Positions 27,360 through 37,115 of a stretch of DNA of 64,000 nucleotides are shown here, in pieces. The stretch is from Muribaculaceae bacterium (GTDB taxonomy: Bacteria > Bacteroidota > Bacteroidia > Bacteroidales > Muribaculaceae). Location of the stretch: assembly GCA_017505535.1 (NCBI GenBank), contig JAFVPD010000004.1:1-64000 (forward strand), in the 5' to 3' direction. Position 1 is the stretch's first letter; the number at the start of each line of letters is the position of its first letter. Below the pieces are notes generated by a model, which had not been told where the DNA came from, ran no database searches, and saw nothing but the letters and a program-made list of their open reading frames with translations. The translations under genes and the position numbers were made by a program.

Positions 27360-29699
27360 ATGCTCAAAAATCTCGTAATAGTCGAATCTCCGGCTAAGGC
27401 AAAAACGATAGAAAAATTTCTCGGATCCGATTATAAAGTAATGTCAAGCTATGGTCACATACGCGACTTGAAGAAAAAAAGTTTCAGTATTGACATAGAC
27501 AAAGATTTTGCTCCGATATATGAAATACCCGACGACAAAAAACAACTCGTAGAGCAATTGCGCAAAGCATCAAAAGAGGCACAAATGGTGTGGCTCGCTT
27601 CCGATGAGGACCGCGAGGGAGAAGCCATTGCTTGGCACTTGTATGAGGTGTTGAACCTGACTCCCGAAAAGACTCGCCGCATTGTGTTTCACGAAATCAC
27701 TAAGTCGGCAATTCTCAATGCTATTGAAAATCCGCGTTCAATCGATGTCAATCGTGTTGATGCTCAACAAGCTCGTCGAGTGCTTGACCGCATCGTGGGG
27801 TTTGAACTATCTCCGGTTCTATGGAAGAAAATCAAACCATCGTTATCGGCCGGTAGGGTACAATCGGTTGCTGTGCGTCTCATTGTAGAACGTGAAAACG
27901 AGATTAAGAATTTCTGTCCCGAGGAATATTTCCGTGTGACAGCACAGTTTAAAGATGCTTCGGGAGTTCAGTTTAAAGCCGAATTGTCAAAACGTCTTGC
28001 CGATGAAGCTGCTGCACGCCAATTGCTCACTGATTGCATCGGTGCGACCTATGAGGTGACCGATGTAATGGTTAAGCCTGTCAAGAAATCTCCTGCCCCT
28101 CCGTTTACAACTTCGACATTGCAACAAGAGGCCTCTCGCAAACTTGGATTTACTGTGTCGCAGACAATGATGGTGGCACAAAAACTCTATGAAGCGGGAC
28201 ACATCACCTATATGCGTACCGACTCGGTTAATCTCTCTTCATTGGCTATCAATACTATCTCAGCCGAGATTAAGGAGAACATCGGAGAGCAATACTTGAA
28301 AGTGCGCCACTATCACACTTCGGCTAAAGGTGCACAAGAAGCCCACGAAGCAATACGTCCTACATATATAAATAAACACACGATTGATGGCACTGCCCAA
28401 GAAAAGAAACTATATGCCCTCATTTGGAAACGCACGATTGCGTCGCAAATGAGTGATGCTGTTTTGGAAAAGACCACAATCGACATTGCTCCCTCTACAC
28501 GCCCCGAGCGTTTCATCGCTACGGGTGAGGTCATCAAGTTTGATGGATTCCTCAAGGTTTACATTGAAGGTCACGACGATGAAAATGTTGATGATGCCGG
28601 CGAATCAATACTCCCGGCTTTGGCTCCGCATGCTGTTGTTGACGCAGTTGACATGGTTGCTACACGCCGATACACTCAACAGCCACCACGATACACCGAA
28701 GCGTCGCTAGTGAAAAAGATGGAAGAGTTGGGAATAGGACGTCCTTCGACCTATGCGCCTACAATTTCAACTATTCAGCAACGTGAATATGTCGAAAAGG
28801 GTGAAAAAACCGGCGAGAAGCGCGAGGTTATTATTCTCACTCTCAAAGGTGGCAAAATATCTTCTCGCACAAAGACCGAGTCGGTGGGAGCTGAAAAAGG
28901 TAAATTATTGCCTACCGATATAGGTGTGGTGGTGAATGATTTCCTTACACAATATTTCCCAAATATCCTTGACTATAACTTCACTGCAAGTGTTGAAGAA
29001 CGTTTTGATGATATTGCCGAAGGTAAAATCGAGTGGAATGCCGAAATTAGAGATTTCTACCACGCGTTCCACCCCGAGATTGAAAAGGCGATGAACATGC
29101 GCCTCGAACATAAAGTGGGAGAGCGTATATTAGGCACCGACCCGGCAACCGGAAAGCCTGTTGCTGTGAAGATTGGACGTTTTGGCCCACTTGTGCAGAT
29201 TGGAGAGGGTGATGGTGATGAAAAGCCTCAATTTGCCTCTTTGTTGAAAGGTCAATCGGTGGGTACAATCACTCTTGAAGAGGCGTTGAAACTATTTGAA
29301 TTCCCTCGCATCATTGGCGAATTTGAAGGCAAAGAGGTGACTGTGGCAATTGGCCGATTTGGTCCATATATCAAGCACGACAATAAATTTGTGTCAATCC
29401 CCAAGGATATAGCTCCGGCAGCAATAACATTGCCCGAAGCCGAGGAACTGATACTATCAAAACGTGATGCAGAAAGCAAAAAGGTGGTCAAAACGTTTGA
29501 TAACGATGCCGATATGATGATTCTTAATGGTCGTTATGGCATATATATCTGTTACAAGAAGTCAAATTATAAGATTCCTCGTACTGTAAAAGACCCATCG
29601 AATCTTTCCTATGACGAGTGTCTTGAAATTGTATCATCTCAAGATGACAAACCCAAAAAGAAAACTACTCGTCGCACAACGAAGACCACTAAAAAATAA
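27360..29699 (+). CDS. topA: DNA topoisomerase I (type IA)
   Basis: It relaxes negative supercoils by single-strand passage. The N-terminal TOPRIM domain has the IVESPAKAKTIEKFLG glutamate and the acidic SDEDREGEAIAWH triad (about 80-93). The nucleophile is Tyr284 in HITYMRTDSVNLS. The C-terminal part (about 590-755) has topoisomerase DNA-binding repeats without the full Cys4 zinc fingers, and the last 20 residues are a Lys/Thr/Arg tail. The length of 779 fits the Bacteroidetes form. A pseudouridine synthase gene starts 12 bp downstream, suggesting co-transcription. Confidence 0.97.
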   Translation: MLKNLVIVESPAKAKTIEKFLGSDYKVMSSYGHIRDLKKKSFSIDIDKDFAPIYEIPDDKKQLVEQLRKASKEAQMVWLASDEDREGEAIAWHLYEVLNLTPEKTRRIVFHEITKSAILNAIENPRSIDVNRVDAQQARRVLDRIVGFELSPVLWKKIKPSLSAGRVQSVAVRLIVERENEIKNFCPEEYFRVTAQFKDASGVQFKAELSKRLADEAAARQLLTDCIGATYEVTDVMVKPVKKSPAPPFTTSTLQQEASRKLGFTVSQTMMVAQKLYEAGHITYMRTDSVNLSSLAINTISAEIKENIGEQYLKVRHYHTSAKGAQEAHEAIRPTYINKHTIDGTAQEKKLYALIWKRTIASQMSDAVLEKTTIDIAPSTRPERFIATGEVIKFDGFLKVYIEGHDDENVDDAGESILPALAPHAVVDAVDMVATRRYTQQPPRYTEASLVKKMEELGIGRPSTYAPTISTIQQREYVEKGEKTGEKREVIILTLKGGKISSRTKTESVGAEKGKLLPTDIGVVVNDFLTQYFPNILDYNFTASVEERFDDIAEGKIEWNAEIRDFYHAFHPEIEKAMNMRLEHKVGERILGTDPATGKPVAVKIGRFGPLVQIGEGDGDEKPQFASLLKGQSVGTITLEEALKLFEFPRIIGEFEGKEVTVAIGRFGPYIKHDNKFVSIPKDIAPAAITLPEAEELILSKRDAESKKVVKTFDNDADMMILNGRYGIYICYKKSNYKIPRTVKDPSNLSYDECLEIVSSQDDKPKKKTTRRTTKTTKK

Positions 29700-29711
29700 T
29701 AGCTTTTTATC

Positions 29712-30635
29712 ATGGCAAAGAAACTATCTCACAAACCCGGTGCTGACCCACGTCGATATCGTCCCGATGTGATAGAAACCTATATACCACAAGCCGATAC
29801 AACTTTGTTGCAATTCCTTTTTGAAGCAATGCCTCAGCGCAAACGCACAAATATTAAGGAATTGCTCAAACACAATCAAATTGCGGTGAATGGGACCCCT
29901 ATAACCCAATTTGATGCTCCGTTGAAGGCCGGTGACACTGTGCAAGCCAATCTCACTCGTGAGTTTTATGTGTTCTATCATCGCCGCATGCAACTGGTGT
30001 ATGAAGATGATGACATCATCGTGGTGAATAAGGGATATGGACTGTTGTCGATGGGTACCGACAAGGTTAAAGAAGGTACAGCCTACTCAATTGTTCGCGA
30101 TTATGTGAAATGGCACGACCCTCGCAACAAACTCTTTATCGTACATCGCCTTGACAGGGATACTTCAGGGCTCATGATGTTTGCCAAAAATGAGGAGGCA
30201 AAGGTGACAATGCAACACAATTGGAATAACATGGTGTTGAATCGTAAATATCTCGCGGTAGTTGAAGGAAAAGTGGAAGAGCCTGAAGGTGTGGTGCGTA
30301 GCTACTTGGCCGAGACTACTCAATATGAGGTGTATTCAACTCAAAATCCCGAAGAGGGCCAATTGGCGGTGACAAGATATCGTGTGCTTAAGTGCAAAAA
30401 CGGCTACACTTTGCTTGAAGTGGAGCTTGACACCGGCCGAAAGAATCAAATCAGGGTACACATGAAAGATTTGGGACACCCCATTGCAGGAGACAGAAAA
30501 TATGGCGCAAAATCAAGCCCTATTCATCGACTTGCGTTGCATGCCCAGACGTTGAGATTTGTGCACCCGATTACTCGTAAAGAAATGAATTTTGAAACTC
30601 CTGTGCCTGCTGCGTTTGCTTCAATGGTGAAATAA
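29712..30635 (+). CDS. RluA family 23S rRNA pseudouridine synthase
   Basis: It converts uridine to pseudouridine in RNA, most likely rRNA. The family motif HRLDRDTSGLMMFAKN places the catalytic Asp at residue 148. An N-terminal S4-like RNA-binding part (about 30-85, with IKELLKHNQIAVNGTPIT) and the C-terminal GRKNQIRVHMKDLGHPIAGDRKYG block are both typical. The length of 307 is usual for RluC/RluD types; the exact site modified cannot be assigned. It lies 12 bp after topA. Confidence 0.92.
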   Translation: MAKKLSHKPGADPRRYRPDVIETYIPQADTTLLQFLFEAMPQRKRTNIKELLKHNQIAVNGTPITQFDAPLKAGDTVQANLTREFYVFYHRRMQLVYEDDDIIVVNKGYGLLSMGTDKVKEGTAYSIVRDYVKWHDPRNKLFIVHRLDRDTSGLMMFAKNEEAKVTMQHNWNNMVLNRKYLAVVEGKVEEPEGVVRSYLAETTQYEVYSTQNPEEGQLAVTRYRVLKCKNGYTLLEVELDTGRKNQIRVHMKDLGHPIAGDRKYGAKSSPIHRLALHAQTLRFVHPITRKEMNFETPVPAAFASMVK

Positions 30636-30660
30636 ACGTGAAGGGATTATAGAAACCTAT

Positions 30661-32055
30661 ATGAAAAACTTTAAATTATTATTTCTCTCCATTATAATGG
30701 CGTTGGCATTTGTTGCCTGCGATGAGCCGAAGCAAGTGTCGCTTCTTGATTATGTGCCACAATCGGCCGAAGGGGTGATGTCGTTCAATGCTCAAAAATT
30801 CTTTTCTGAGGCCGGGTGCGATGTCATTGGTGATAAAGTGGAGATGAATAGTGCGTTGCGTGCTGTTTACAAGCATTCTCAGTATCATGATGCCTTGCCG
30901 TTTGATGTGGACTCTCTGCTTGCGTCGGGCTCGGTAGATACTCGCCAAATTATTGCCTATGAGCATGGTGGGTGTCAATTGTTGTCATTTATCCTTTCCG
31001 ACAGAACGGCTTTGGATAAACAACTTTTGCGTGACGATCGAAGTTGGACCGTTGAGGGCGACTATGAGACAATTGCGTTGAAAAATCAGGTAGTCATGTT
31101 GAGAGAATGTGGCGAAAAATACTTGTGTTGGGTGGGACATGGATATGCCCCATCGTTGATTCAATCAATTGAAGAGGCTGTTCTTGCTCCCATCTCGGCT
31201 TGTGAGTGGAAACGTGAATATCTATGCGCCGACCGCATCTTTTCGGGGCTTTTTGACGCGAATTTTTTGGAAAACGCAATGGTTGCTATTGCGTTTGATT
31301 CTGAACGTGATTATGCTACCATTGATTTGAAATTCCTTGATTCGGAAGGGAAGCGTGTAGCCTTCATTGATGATCAATTAGCTCCTATTAATGCCGAGTT
31401 TATTCAATATCTCTATCCCCACGACAATATAGCTTTTGCGGTGGGAATTCCCGACTCAGTAGATTGGGATTCTTTTGTTGAAGAATTTTTGCCACGTATG
31501 AACAATAATGTCAAGATGGCGATAGCAATGGCGATGCCCTATCTATACGATGTCTCAGGTACGTTAGCCGTGGCTGTTGGCCCGGCTGCCGGAGCTCAAT
31601 CCATTTTGAACGTGGGAGACGATACATGGGATTTTGTAGTGCAACTGCCATTTAAAGAGAATCGTGCAACTGAGATTTATCAACAGGTAAAAGCCATCGT
31701 AGAATCAAATGGTGGTGAAGAGATTGAAGGTTGCCTGGAATACAAAGTTGACGATGTAATATATTTGCTTGCTTTAGATGGCAATAATCTCATATTCTCC
31801 AATCGTGAAATAATGAAACGAGGTGATGCATCGATCGCTCCTGATGTTTTTGACGGGAAACTGATAGCATTTGCCGGAGAAATTGGTTATGCAAGTGAAT
31901 TAAGCAAAGCGTTGGAATTGCCATTTGGGGTGAGTGTTTCGGCTTGGTGTGAAGAGAAAAACATTCATGCCCGAGCACGTCTATATAAGTCGGGAAACTC
32001 CTTCTTGAATGCAACGTTGAATGAACTTGTGCAACGCAAGCAATGGAAAGAATAA
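30661..32055 (+). CDS. lipoprotein of unknown function linked to an ABC transporter
   Basis: The 464-residue protein has a lipoprotein signal peptide with lipobox FVAC (Cys20) and then CDEPKQ, so it is probably outer-membrane anchored. The opening SLLDYVPQSAEGVMSFNAQKF resembles Bacteroidetes DUF4836/DUF3352-type lipoproteins, but I am not certain of the family. The body is a mix of alpha and beta with no catalytic motif I can point to. Its last 13 bp overlap the start of the ABC ATPase gene, so all three genes to 33991 form one unit and probably one complex at the envelope. Confidence 0.7.
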   Translation: MKNFKLLFLSIIMALAFVACDEPKQVSLLDYVPQSAEGVMSFNAQKFFSEAGCDVIGDKVEMNSALRAVYKHSQYHDALPFDVDSLLASGSVDTRQIIAYEHGGCQLLSFILSDRTALDKQLLRDDRSWTVEGDYETIALKNQVVMLRECGEKYLCWVGHGYAPSLIQSIEEAVLAPISACEWKREYLCADRIFSGLFDANFLENAMVAIAFDSERDYATIDLKFLDSEGKRVAFIDDQLAPINAEFIQYLYPHDNIAFAVGIPDSVDWDSFVEEFLPRMNNNVKMAIAMAMPYLYDVSGTLAVAVGPAAGAQSILNVGDDTWDFVVQLPFKENRATEIYQQVKAIVESNGGEEIEGCLEYKVDDVIYLLALDGNNLIFSNREIMKRGDASIAPDVFDGKLIAFAGEIGYASELSKALELPFGVSVSAWCEEKNIHARARLYKSGNSFLNATLNELVQRKQWKE

Positions 32056-32705
32056 ATAACATATCGTTAAAGGGCCTTTTACCTCGAGTCTTTGCTCAAA
32101 ATCAAGACGCGGGTAGAAATCGAGCCTCAGACGTGTGGCTTGGGAACGTTACGTTTGAACGGGGACAACGTTATATGATAACTGCCGAGTCGGGCTCGGG
32201 AAAGTCATCGCTATGCAGCTATTTGTATGGACACCGCAATGACTATGAGGGTGTTGTGTCGTTTGATGACTCCGATATTTCAGCATTCGACTCCAATCAT
32301 TGGAGTAAACTGCGACGTGAACACATCTCTTTATTGCCTCAAGAGATGCGACTTTTCCCGGAACTTACTGTGATGGAGAATATTGAACTTAAAAATTCAC
32401 TCACCAATTATAAATCTACTCAAGAAATTGAGACAATGCTTGCCCGTCTTGAAATCGAGGATAAAAAATCGGAATTGGTGGGATTGCTCTCAATCGGTCA
32501 GCAACAAAGAGTGGCAATTGTCAGAGCATTGTGCCAACCGATGGATTATTTGCTCCTTGACGAACCTGTGAGTCATCTTGATGAACGTGCCAATAGGTTG
32601 GTGGCTTCACTCGTTGAGGAAGAAATCACAAAGCAGCAATCGGCATTAATAGTCACCTCGGTGGGAAATCCGCTACTAATTAAGGCTCAGGCCATGAAAT
32701 TATAG
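32043..32705 (+). CDS. ABC transporter ATP-binding protein with degenerate motifs
   Basis: This 220-residue single cassette is of the LolD/MacB/FtsE type and energises the FtsX-like permease that follows. Walker A is AESGSGKSS (residues 48-56; the first Gly is Ala), the Q-loop is LLPQEM, the signature is LSIGQ (149-153, Gly replaced by Ile) and Walker B is LLLDEP (Asp173, Glu174). The H-loop position reads VTSVGN instead of VTHD, so the switch histidine is absent. The stop codon (32703-32705) lies inside the inverted end of a MITE-like repeat, so the native C terminus may have been altered. ATPase turnover may be weak or conformation-driven. Confidence 0.85.
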   Translation: MERINNISLKGLLPRVFAQNQDAGRNRASDVWLGNVTFERGQRYMITAESGSGKSSLCSYLYGHRNDYEGVVSFDDSDISAFDSNHWSKLRREHISLLPQEMRLFPELTVMENIELKNSLTNYKSTQEIETMLARLEIEDKKSELVGLLSIGQQQRVAIVRALCQPMDYLLLDEPVSHLDERANRLVASLVEEEITKQQSALIVTSVGNPLLIKAQAMKL

Positions 32706-32767
32706 GGAACTTCTATAAATTGCTTTGCGATGATGTGTGGAATTTTATTTGAGGGTATTTCCCTATA
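32701..32767. mobile_element. 67-bp short copy of the foldback (MITE-like) repeat
   Basis: The ends are 9-bp inverted repeats TATAGGGAA/TTCCCTATA. Positions 32701-32760 match the reverse complement of 12161-12220 at 55 of 60 bases. The element begins inside the ABC ATPase gene, supplies its TAG stop, and ends 18 bp before the permease ATG. Compared with the 203-bp copy it looks like an internally deleted derivative. Confidence 0.75.
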
Positions 32768-32785
32768 ATTATAATAACGGCAGCT

Positions 32786-33991
32786 ATGGCATTCAGAGTG
32801 AATAAAATTGTTTGGCAGTTGCTCCGACGCAACATTTCTCAATCGCAAATGATTGGATATGCTGTGGCCAATTTGGTGGGGCTTATAATCGTATTGACTG
32901 CGATTCAATTCTATCAAGATGTAAAGTCAATGCAGGGTAATGACGATGCATTTATCTCGGCAAGGTATATTGTGATATCTAAACGTGTGCAAGGACTCGG
33001 CTCATTGCTCGGCCCGAGAGCTGAATTTTCTCAAGAAGAAGTCTCAGAGATTGCTGCACAACCGTGGGCTGAAGAGGTGGGAACGTTTACGGCTTCGGCT
33101 TTCAGTGTCTATGCGTCGGTAGAGTTGGCCTCTAAGTATATGTCAACAGCGTTGTTTTTTGAATCTATCCCCGACGAATTCTTTGATGTGAAACCATCGG
33201 ATTGGACCTTTGACCCAGCCGGCAGTACCATGATTCCGATTATCATTCCCAAAGATTATCTCGCGTTATATAATTTTGGATTTGCCGCATCAAAGGGACT
33301 GCCACAAATTAGCGAGGAAATGGTGCAAATGATTCCCATAAACATCAGAATAGGGGATAACTTTCGCCATCAAGCGTTTACGGGACGCATAGTGGGATTC
33401 TCTTCGCGATTGAACACAATTGCCGTTCCCGAGTTGTTCATGCAGTGGGCAAATGCGCAATATGCCACTACTCCCATTGCCATGCCATCTCGCTTGATTG
33501 TCAAAGCCCATGATCCCGGCGACAAAGCGATGATTGATTATATTGAAAACCACGAATATGAAATAGCCGGCAATGCATTAAATAGTGGGAAAATAATGGC
33601 GATGTTATCGTTGGTAACTGTGATTGTGGTTGTCGTGGGTATCGTAATAAGTCTGTTGGCATTCTTTATACTCCTGTTGAGCATACATCTGCTCTTGCAG
33701 AAAAACCGTGAAAAACTGCGCAATCTCATGCTGCTTGGATATACCTCAGCCGAAGTTGCTCGTTACTACCACCTTCTTGTTGCATCGATTAATGCGACCG
33801 TGCTCATTGTGGCATTGATTGTGGTGTCGGTGGTGAGACTTTGGTGGCTGAATATATTGCAAACAATCGGCGAGCCTCAGGGCGGAATGTCCCTGACAAT
33901 CATGCTGTCAATCCTCGCAATGATTCTCATAACAACATTTAATCTCAACTCAATTTCTCGACACACAAGAGACACTCTATCGAAGAAGTGA
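32786..33991 (+). CDS. FtsX/MacB-like ABC transporter permease
   Basis: The 401-residue protein has one N-terminal transmembrane helix (about 22-42), a large extracytoplasmic domain (about 45-265), and three C-terminal helices (about 270-305, 325-350, 365-390). This is the MacB/LolC/FtsX topology used for mechanotransmission or lipoprotein handling rather than solute import. The end NLNSISRHTRDTLSKK is cytoplasmic and basic. It is the third gene of the lipoprotein-ATPase-permease unit. The cargo is unknown. Confidence 0.82.
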   Translation: MAFRVNKIVWQLLRRNISQSQMIGYAVANLVGLIIVLTAIQFYQDVKSMQGNDDAFISARYIVISKRVQGLGSLLGPRAEFSQEEVSEIAAQPWAEEVGTFTASAFSVYASVELASKYMSTALFFESIPDEFFDVKPSDWTFDPAGSTMIPIIIPKDYLALYNFGFAASKGLPQISEEMVQMIPINIRIGDNFRHQAFTGRIVGFSSRLNTIAVPELFMQWANAQYATTPIAMPSRLIVKAHDPGDKAMIDYIENHEYEIAGNALNSGKIMAMLSLVTVIVVVVGIVISLLAFFILLLSIHLLLQKNREKLRNLMLLGYTSAEVARYYHLLVASINATVLIVALIVVSVVRLWWLNILQTIGEPQGGMSLTIMLSILAMILITTFNLNSISRHTRDTLSKK

Positions 33992-34017
33992 CAAAGCAGA
34001 ATAGAAAAAAACATATA

Positions 34018-34054
34018 AAAACTTGGTAAGGGAATAAACTTGCCAAGTTTTTTA
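34018..34054 (+). terminator. terminator after the ABC permease gene
   Basis: The stem aaaacttggtaag / cttgccaagtttt, 12-13 pairs with one G-U and an 8-nt loop, runs into TTTTTTATT. It lies about 27 bp after the permease stop. Confidence 0.9.
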
Positions 34055-34055
34055 T

Positions 34056-34063
34056 TAACTTTG
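34056..34063 (+). promoter_or_regulatory. -7 element TAACTTTG for rsmA-mgtE
   Basis: This exact TAnnTTTG match lies directly after the terminator hairpin and 66 bp before the rsmA ATG. The -33 position falls within the hairpin and is not a TTTG. Confidence 0.5.
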
Positions 34064-34129
34064 TATTTACGTTTTGTTATGCGAAAAATAAACGCATTGA
34101 CCTATGTCTAATCTCTAAAATAGAATGCC

Positions 34130-34930
34130 ATGCAGCAAGTAAAACCTAAAAAAGCTCTTGGACAGCATTTCCTCACCGACTTGAGTGTCGCTCAGCGCAT
34201 TGCCGCTACTCTTGACGAGTATCGTGGCGTCCCGATTGTGGAAGTTGGGCCCGGAATGGGTGTCCTCACCAAATTTTTGCTTGATGCCGGACACGATTTG
34301 AAAGTCGTGGAGATTGACAATGAGAGTGTGGATTATTTGAACGTAAATTTTCCGCAACTTGAGGGCCGCATTCTTGCCGAAGATTTCTTGAAGATGGACC
34401 TGGTTGCGAGTGTGAACGGTAGCGAGCGTTTTTGTGTAATAGGAAACTATCCCTACAATATATCATCTCAGATTTTTTTCAAAGTTCTAGACTATAAAGA
34501 CCAAGTGGTGTGCTGTTCGGGTATGTTGCAAAAAGAGGTGGCTGAGCGATTGGCCGCTGCTCCTGGAACAAAAACACGTGGTATATTGAGCGTGTTGCTA
34601 CAAGCATGGTATGATGTCGAATACTTGTTTACGGTGAGCGAACATGTGTTTAATCCACCTCCAAAGGTGAAATCGGGTGTGGTGAAACTCACTCGCAACG
34701 ATGTAAAAGACCTTAACTGCGATGAACGATTGTTTAAGACGGTTGTTAAGACATCGTTTGGTCAACGTCGCAAGACTTTGCGCAACTCATTGCGGTCGCT
34801 ATTACCTGCCGGAGTGACATTCCCCGAATTGCCAATATTTGCATTGCGCCCCGAACAATTGAGTGTGGCGCAATTTATCGAGTTAACAAATCTCATGTCG
34901 GAACTTCGTAACCAGACTGCTCAGAAATGA
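34130..34930 (+). CDS. rsmA: 16S rRNA dimethyladenosine transferase
   Basis: RsmA/KsgA methylates the two adjacent adenosines in helix 45 of 16S rRNA (A1518 and A1519 in E. coli numbering) during small-subunit assembly. Visible signatures are the N-terminal KKALGQHFLTD, the SAM-binding VEVGPGMGVLT (about 37-47) and the catalytic NYPYNIS (106-112, the NLPY-equivalent). The length of 266 is normal. Its stop overlaps the mgtE start (ATGA), so the two are translationally coupled. Confidence 0.97.
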   Translation: MQQVKPKKALGQHFLTDLSVAQRIAATLDEYRGVPIVEVGPGMGVLTKFLLDAGHDLKVVEIDNESVDYLNVNFPQLEGRILAEDFLKMDLVASVNGSERFCVIGNYPYNISSQIFFKVLDYKDQVVCCSGMLQKEVAERLAAAPGTKTRGILSVLLQAWYDVEYLFTVSEHVFNPPPKVKSGVVKLTRNDVKDLNCDERLFKTVVKTSFGQRRKTLRNSLRSLLPAGVTFPELPIFALRPEQLSVAQFIELTNLMSELRNQTAQK

Positions 34931-36291
34931 AAGAATATACTCCCGAATATCTATCTTTAATTAAAGATATAATTGCTCAACGTGACGATGAGGCCGCTCG
35001 TCGAGAGTTGCAAGAGTTGCACCCGGCCGATATTGCTGAGTTATATGAAGACCTTGATGAGAAAGAAGCCGAGTATTTATATAACTTGCTCGATGATGAG
35101 CAAGCGGCCGATGTGCTCATTGAGCTTGATGAGGACGACCGTAAGGAAATCCTTAGCGAAATGCCGGCTGAGGATATCGCTAAGCAGATTGACCACCTTG
35201 ACACCGACGATGCCGCCGATATTCTCCAAGAGCTTGATGAAGAGGATCGTGATGAGATCTTGGCCCATATTGATGACGTAGAACAGGCCGGTGACATCAT
35301 TGACTTGTTGAAGTATGATGAGGACACTGCCGGGGGTCTCATGGGTACTGAGATGATTGTAGTGAATGAGAACTGGAGCATGCCCGAGTGTGTGAAGCAA
35401 ATGAGGGTACAAGCCGAGGATATGGACGAGATTTACAACGTGTATGTCGTTGATAATGACAATAAACTCAAAGGTGTGTTCCCGTTGAAAAAGATGATTA
35501 CACACCCCTCGGTGTCAAAAATAAAACACGTGATGCAATGTGACCCTGTATCGGTCAAAACCGATACTAAAATTGAAGAAATAGCTCTTGATTTTGAAAA
35601 ATATAATCTTGTGGCAATGCCGGTCGTTGATTCAATTGGACGATTAGTGGGTCGCATAACTGTCGATGACGTCATGGACCAAGTGCGTGAGGCGCAAGAA
35701 CGTGACTACCAATTGGCGTCAGGTCTTTCTACCGATGTGGAAACCGATGATACCGTGTTTCAACAGACTCGAGCTCGTTTACCTTGGCTGTTGATAGGTA
35801 TTCTTGGCGGTATTGGTAGCGCATGGATATTGGGTCATTTTGAGGCCGGATTGGCTGTGAATCCCACTATTGCATTGTTTATTCCGCTCATTGCCGGAAT
35901 GGGAGGTAATGTCGGGGTGCAGTCGTCGGCTATCATTGTACAAGGCCTTGCAAATGGGTCTCTCGATGTGAAAAGCTCTGCAAAGCAATTGTTTAAAGAA
36001 CTTGGTGTAGGGCTCATCAATGCAAGTATAATTTCGTTGTTGGTGTTCGTTTACAATATGATAACCATCGGCGCCGGCGACGTTACCACAATAGCGGTAT
36101 CGGTGTCTCTATTCTCGGTTGTTATATTTGCTTCGGTGTTTGGTGCGCTTGTCCCATTGACTCTTGAACGCATAAAGATTGACCCGGCGCTTGCAACAGG
36201 GCCGTTTATCACGATTACAAACGACATTATAGGAATTCTCATATATAGCCTCATTACATCTTACCTCATGAATCTCTTGGGGGTAGTTTAA
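34927..36291 (+). CDS. mgtE: magnesium transporter MgtE
   Basis: This 454-residue homodimeric Mg2+ channel has an N-terminal alpha-solenoid domain (1-125, rich in acidic residues such as LDEKEAEYLYNLLDDEQ), a CBS pair (about 130-260, with TAGGLMGTEMI and IGRLVGRITVDDVMD) and five transmembrane helices (about 285-454). The pore motif region PLIAGMGGNVGVQSS lies in the first membrane helices. Mg2+ binding between the acidic N domain and CBS pair gates the pore. It overlaps rsmA by 4 bp. Confidence 0.96.
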   Translation: MKEYTPEYLSLIKDIIAQRDDEAARRELQELHPADIAELYEDLDEKEAEYLYNLLDDEQAADVLIELDEDDRKEILSEMPAEDIAKQIDHLDTDDAADILQELDEEDRDEILAHIDDVEQAGDIIDLLKYDEDTAGGLMGTEMIVVNENWSMPECVKQMRVQAEDMDEIYNVYVVDNDNKLKGVFPLKKMITHPSVSKIKHVMQCDPVSVKTDTKIEEIALDFEKYNLVAMPVVDSIGRLVGRITVDDVMDQVREAQERDYQLASGLSTDVETDDTVFQQTRARLPWLLIGILGGIGSAWILGHFEAGLAVNPTIALFIPLIAGMGGNVGVQSSAIIVQGLANGSLDVKSSAKQLFKELGVGLINASIISLLVFVYNMITIGAGDVTTIAVSVSLFSVVIFASVFGALVPLTLERIKIDPALATGPFITITNDIIGILIYSLITSYLMNLLGVV

Positions 36292-36318
36292 CGCATTGAA
36301 AAAAATAACTAAACGACA

Positions 36319-37113
36319 ATGAAACAATATCTCGACCTCCTTAGCCACATAATGGAGAATGGCGTGCAGAAAAGCGACCGCACCGGAACCGGAACTCGTA
36401 GCGTGTTTGGATATCAAATGCGTTTCAATTTGGCCGAAGGATTCCCGGTGATGACAACAAAAAAATTACACCTTAAGTCAATTATTCATGAACTGTTGTG
36501 GTTCCTTAAAGGTGACACAAACGTGAAATATCTGCAAGATAATGGTGTGCGCATTTGGAATGAATGGGCCGACGAAAATGGCGATTTAGGCCACATTTAT
36601 GGCTATCAATGGCGTAGCTGGCCCGATTATAATGGTGGACACATTGACCAAATAAAGGAGGTAATTGATACAATAAAGAACAACCCCGATTCTCGTCGCA
36701 TAATTGTGAGTGCATGGAATGTAGCCGATTTAAATAATATGAATCTACCTCCATGTCATGCTTTCTTCCAATTTTATGTAGCCGATGGTCGATTGAGCCT
36801 ACAGTTATATCAACGTAGTGCCGATTGTTTCTTGGGCGTGCCGTTTAACATCGCATCGTATGCTTTATTGCTTTTGATGGTTGCACAAGTGACAGGTCTT
36901 GAGGCCGGCGACTTTGTTCACACTTTGGGCGATGCCCACATTTATAATGATCATTTCGAGCAAGTTAAACTGCAATTGAGCCGTGAGCCTCGCTCATTGC
37001 CTCGCATGGTTGTGAATCCCGATGTGAAAGACATCTTCGATTTTAAATTTGAGGACTTCCAGCTCGTTGATTACGACCCGCACCCACACATTAAAGCAAC
37101 CGTATCGGTATAA
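36319..37113 (+). CDS. thyA: thymidylate synthase
   Basis: It methylates dUMP to dTMP with methylene-tetrahydrofolate. The 264-residue product is exactly the length of the E. coli enzyme, and the catalytic cysteine is C146 in [10 protein letters not shown]. Further signatures are [18 protein letters not shown] (N-terminal phosphate-binding Arg), [18 protein letters not shown] substrate loop and [15 protein letters not shown]. folA starts 2 bp downstream, a standard pairing because ThyA oxidises the folate that FolA reduces. Confidence 0.98.
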   Translation: MKQYLDLLSHIMENGVQKSDRTGTGTRSVFGYQMRFNLAEGFPVMTTKKLHLKSIIHELLWFLKGDTNVKYLQDNGVRIWNEWADENGDLGHIYGYQWRSWPDYNGGHIDQIKEVIDTIKNNPDSRRIIVSAWNVADLNNMNLPPCHAFFQFYVADGRLSLQLYQRSADCFLGVPFNIASYALLLLMVAQVTGLEAGDFVHTLGDAHIYNDHFEQVKLQLSREPRSLPRMVVNPDVKDIFDFKFEDFQLVDYDPHPHIKATVSV

Positions 37114-37115
37114 AT

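Noticed and set aside
30646..30660. attatagaaacctat, similar to the end of the foldback repeat
   Set aside because: Only about 14 bases agree, with a gap, and no second end is present; it is probably chance in AT-rich sequence.
34977..35505. Serine-rich open frames antisense to mgtE
   Set aside because: They are explained by the acidic Asp/Glu-rich codons of the MgtE N domain read on the opposite strand.
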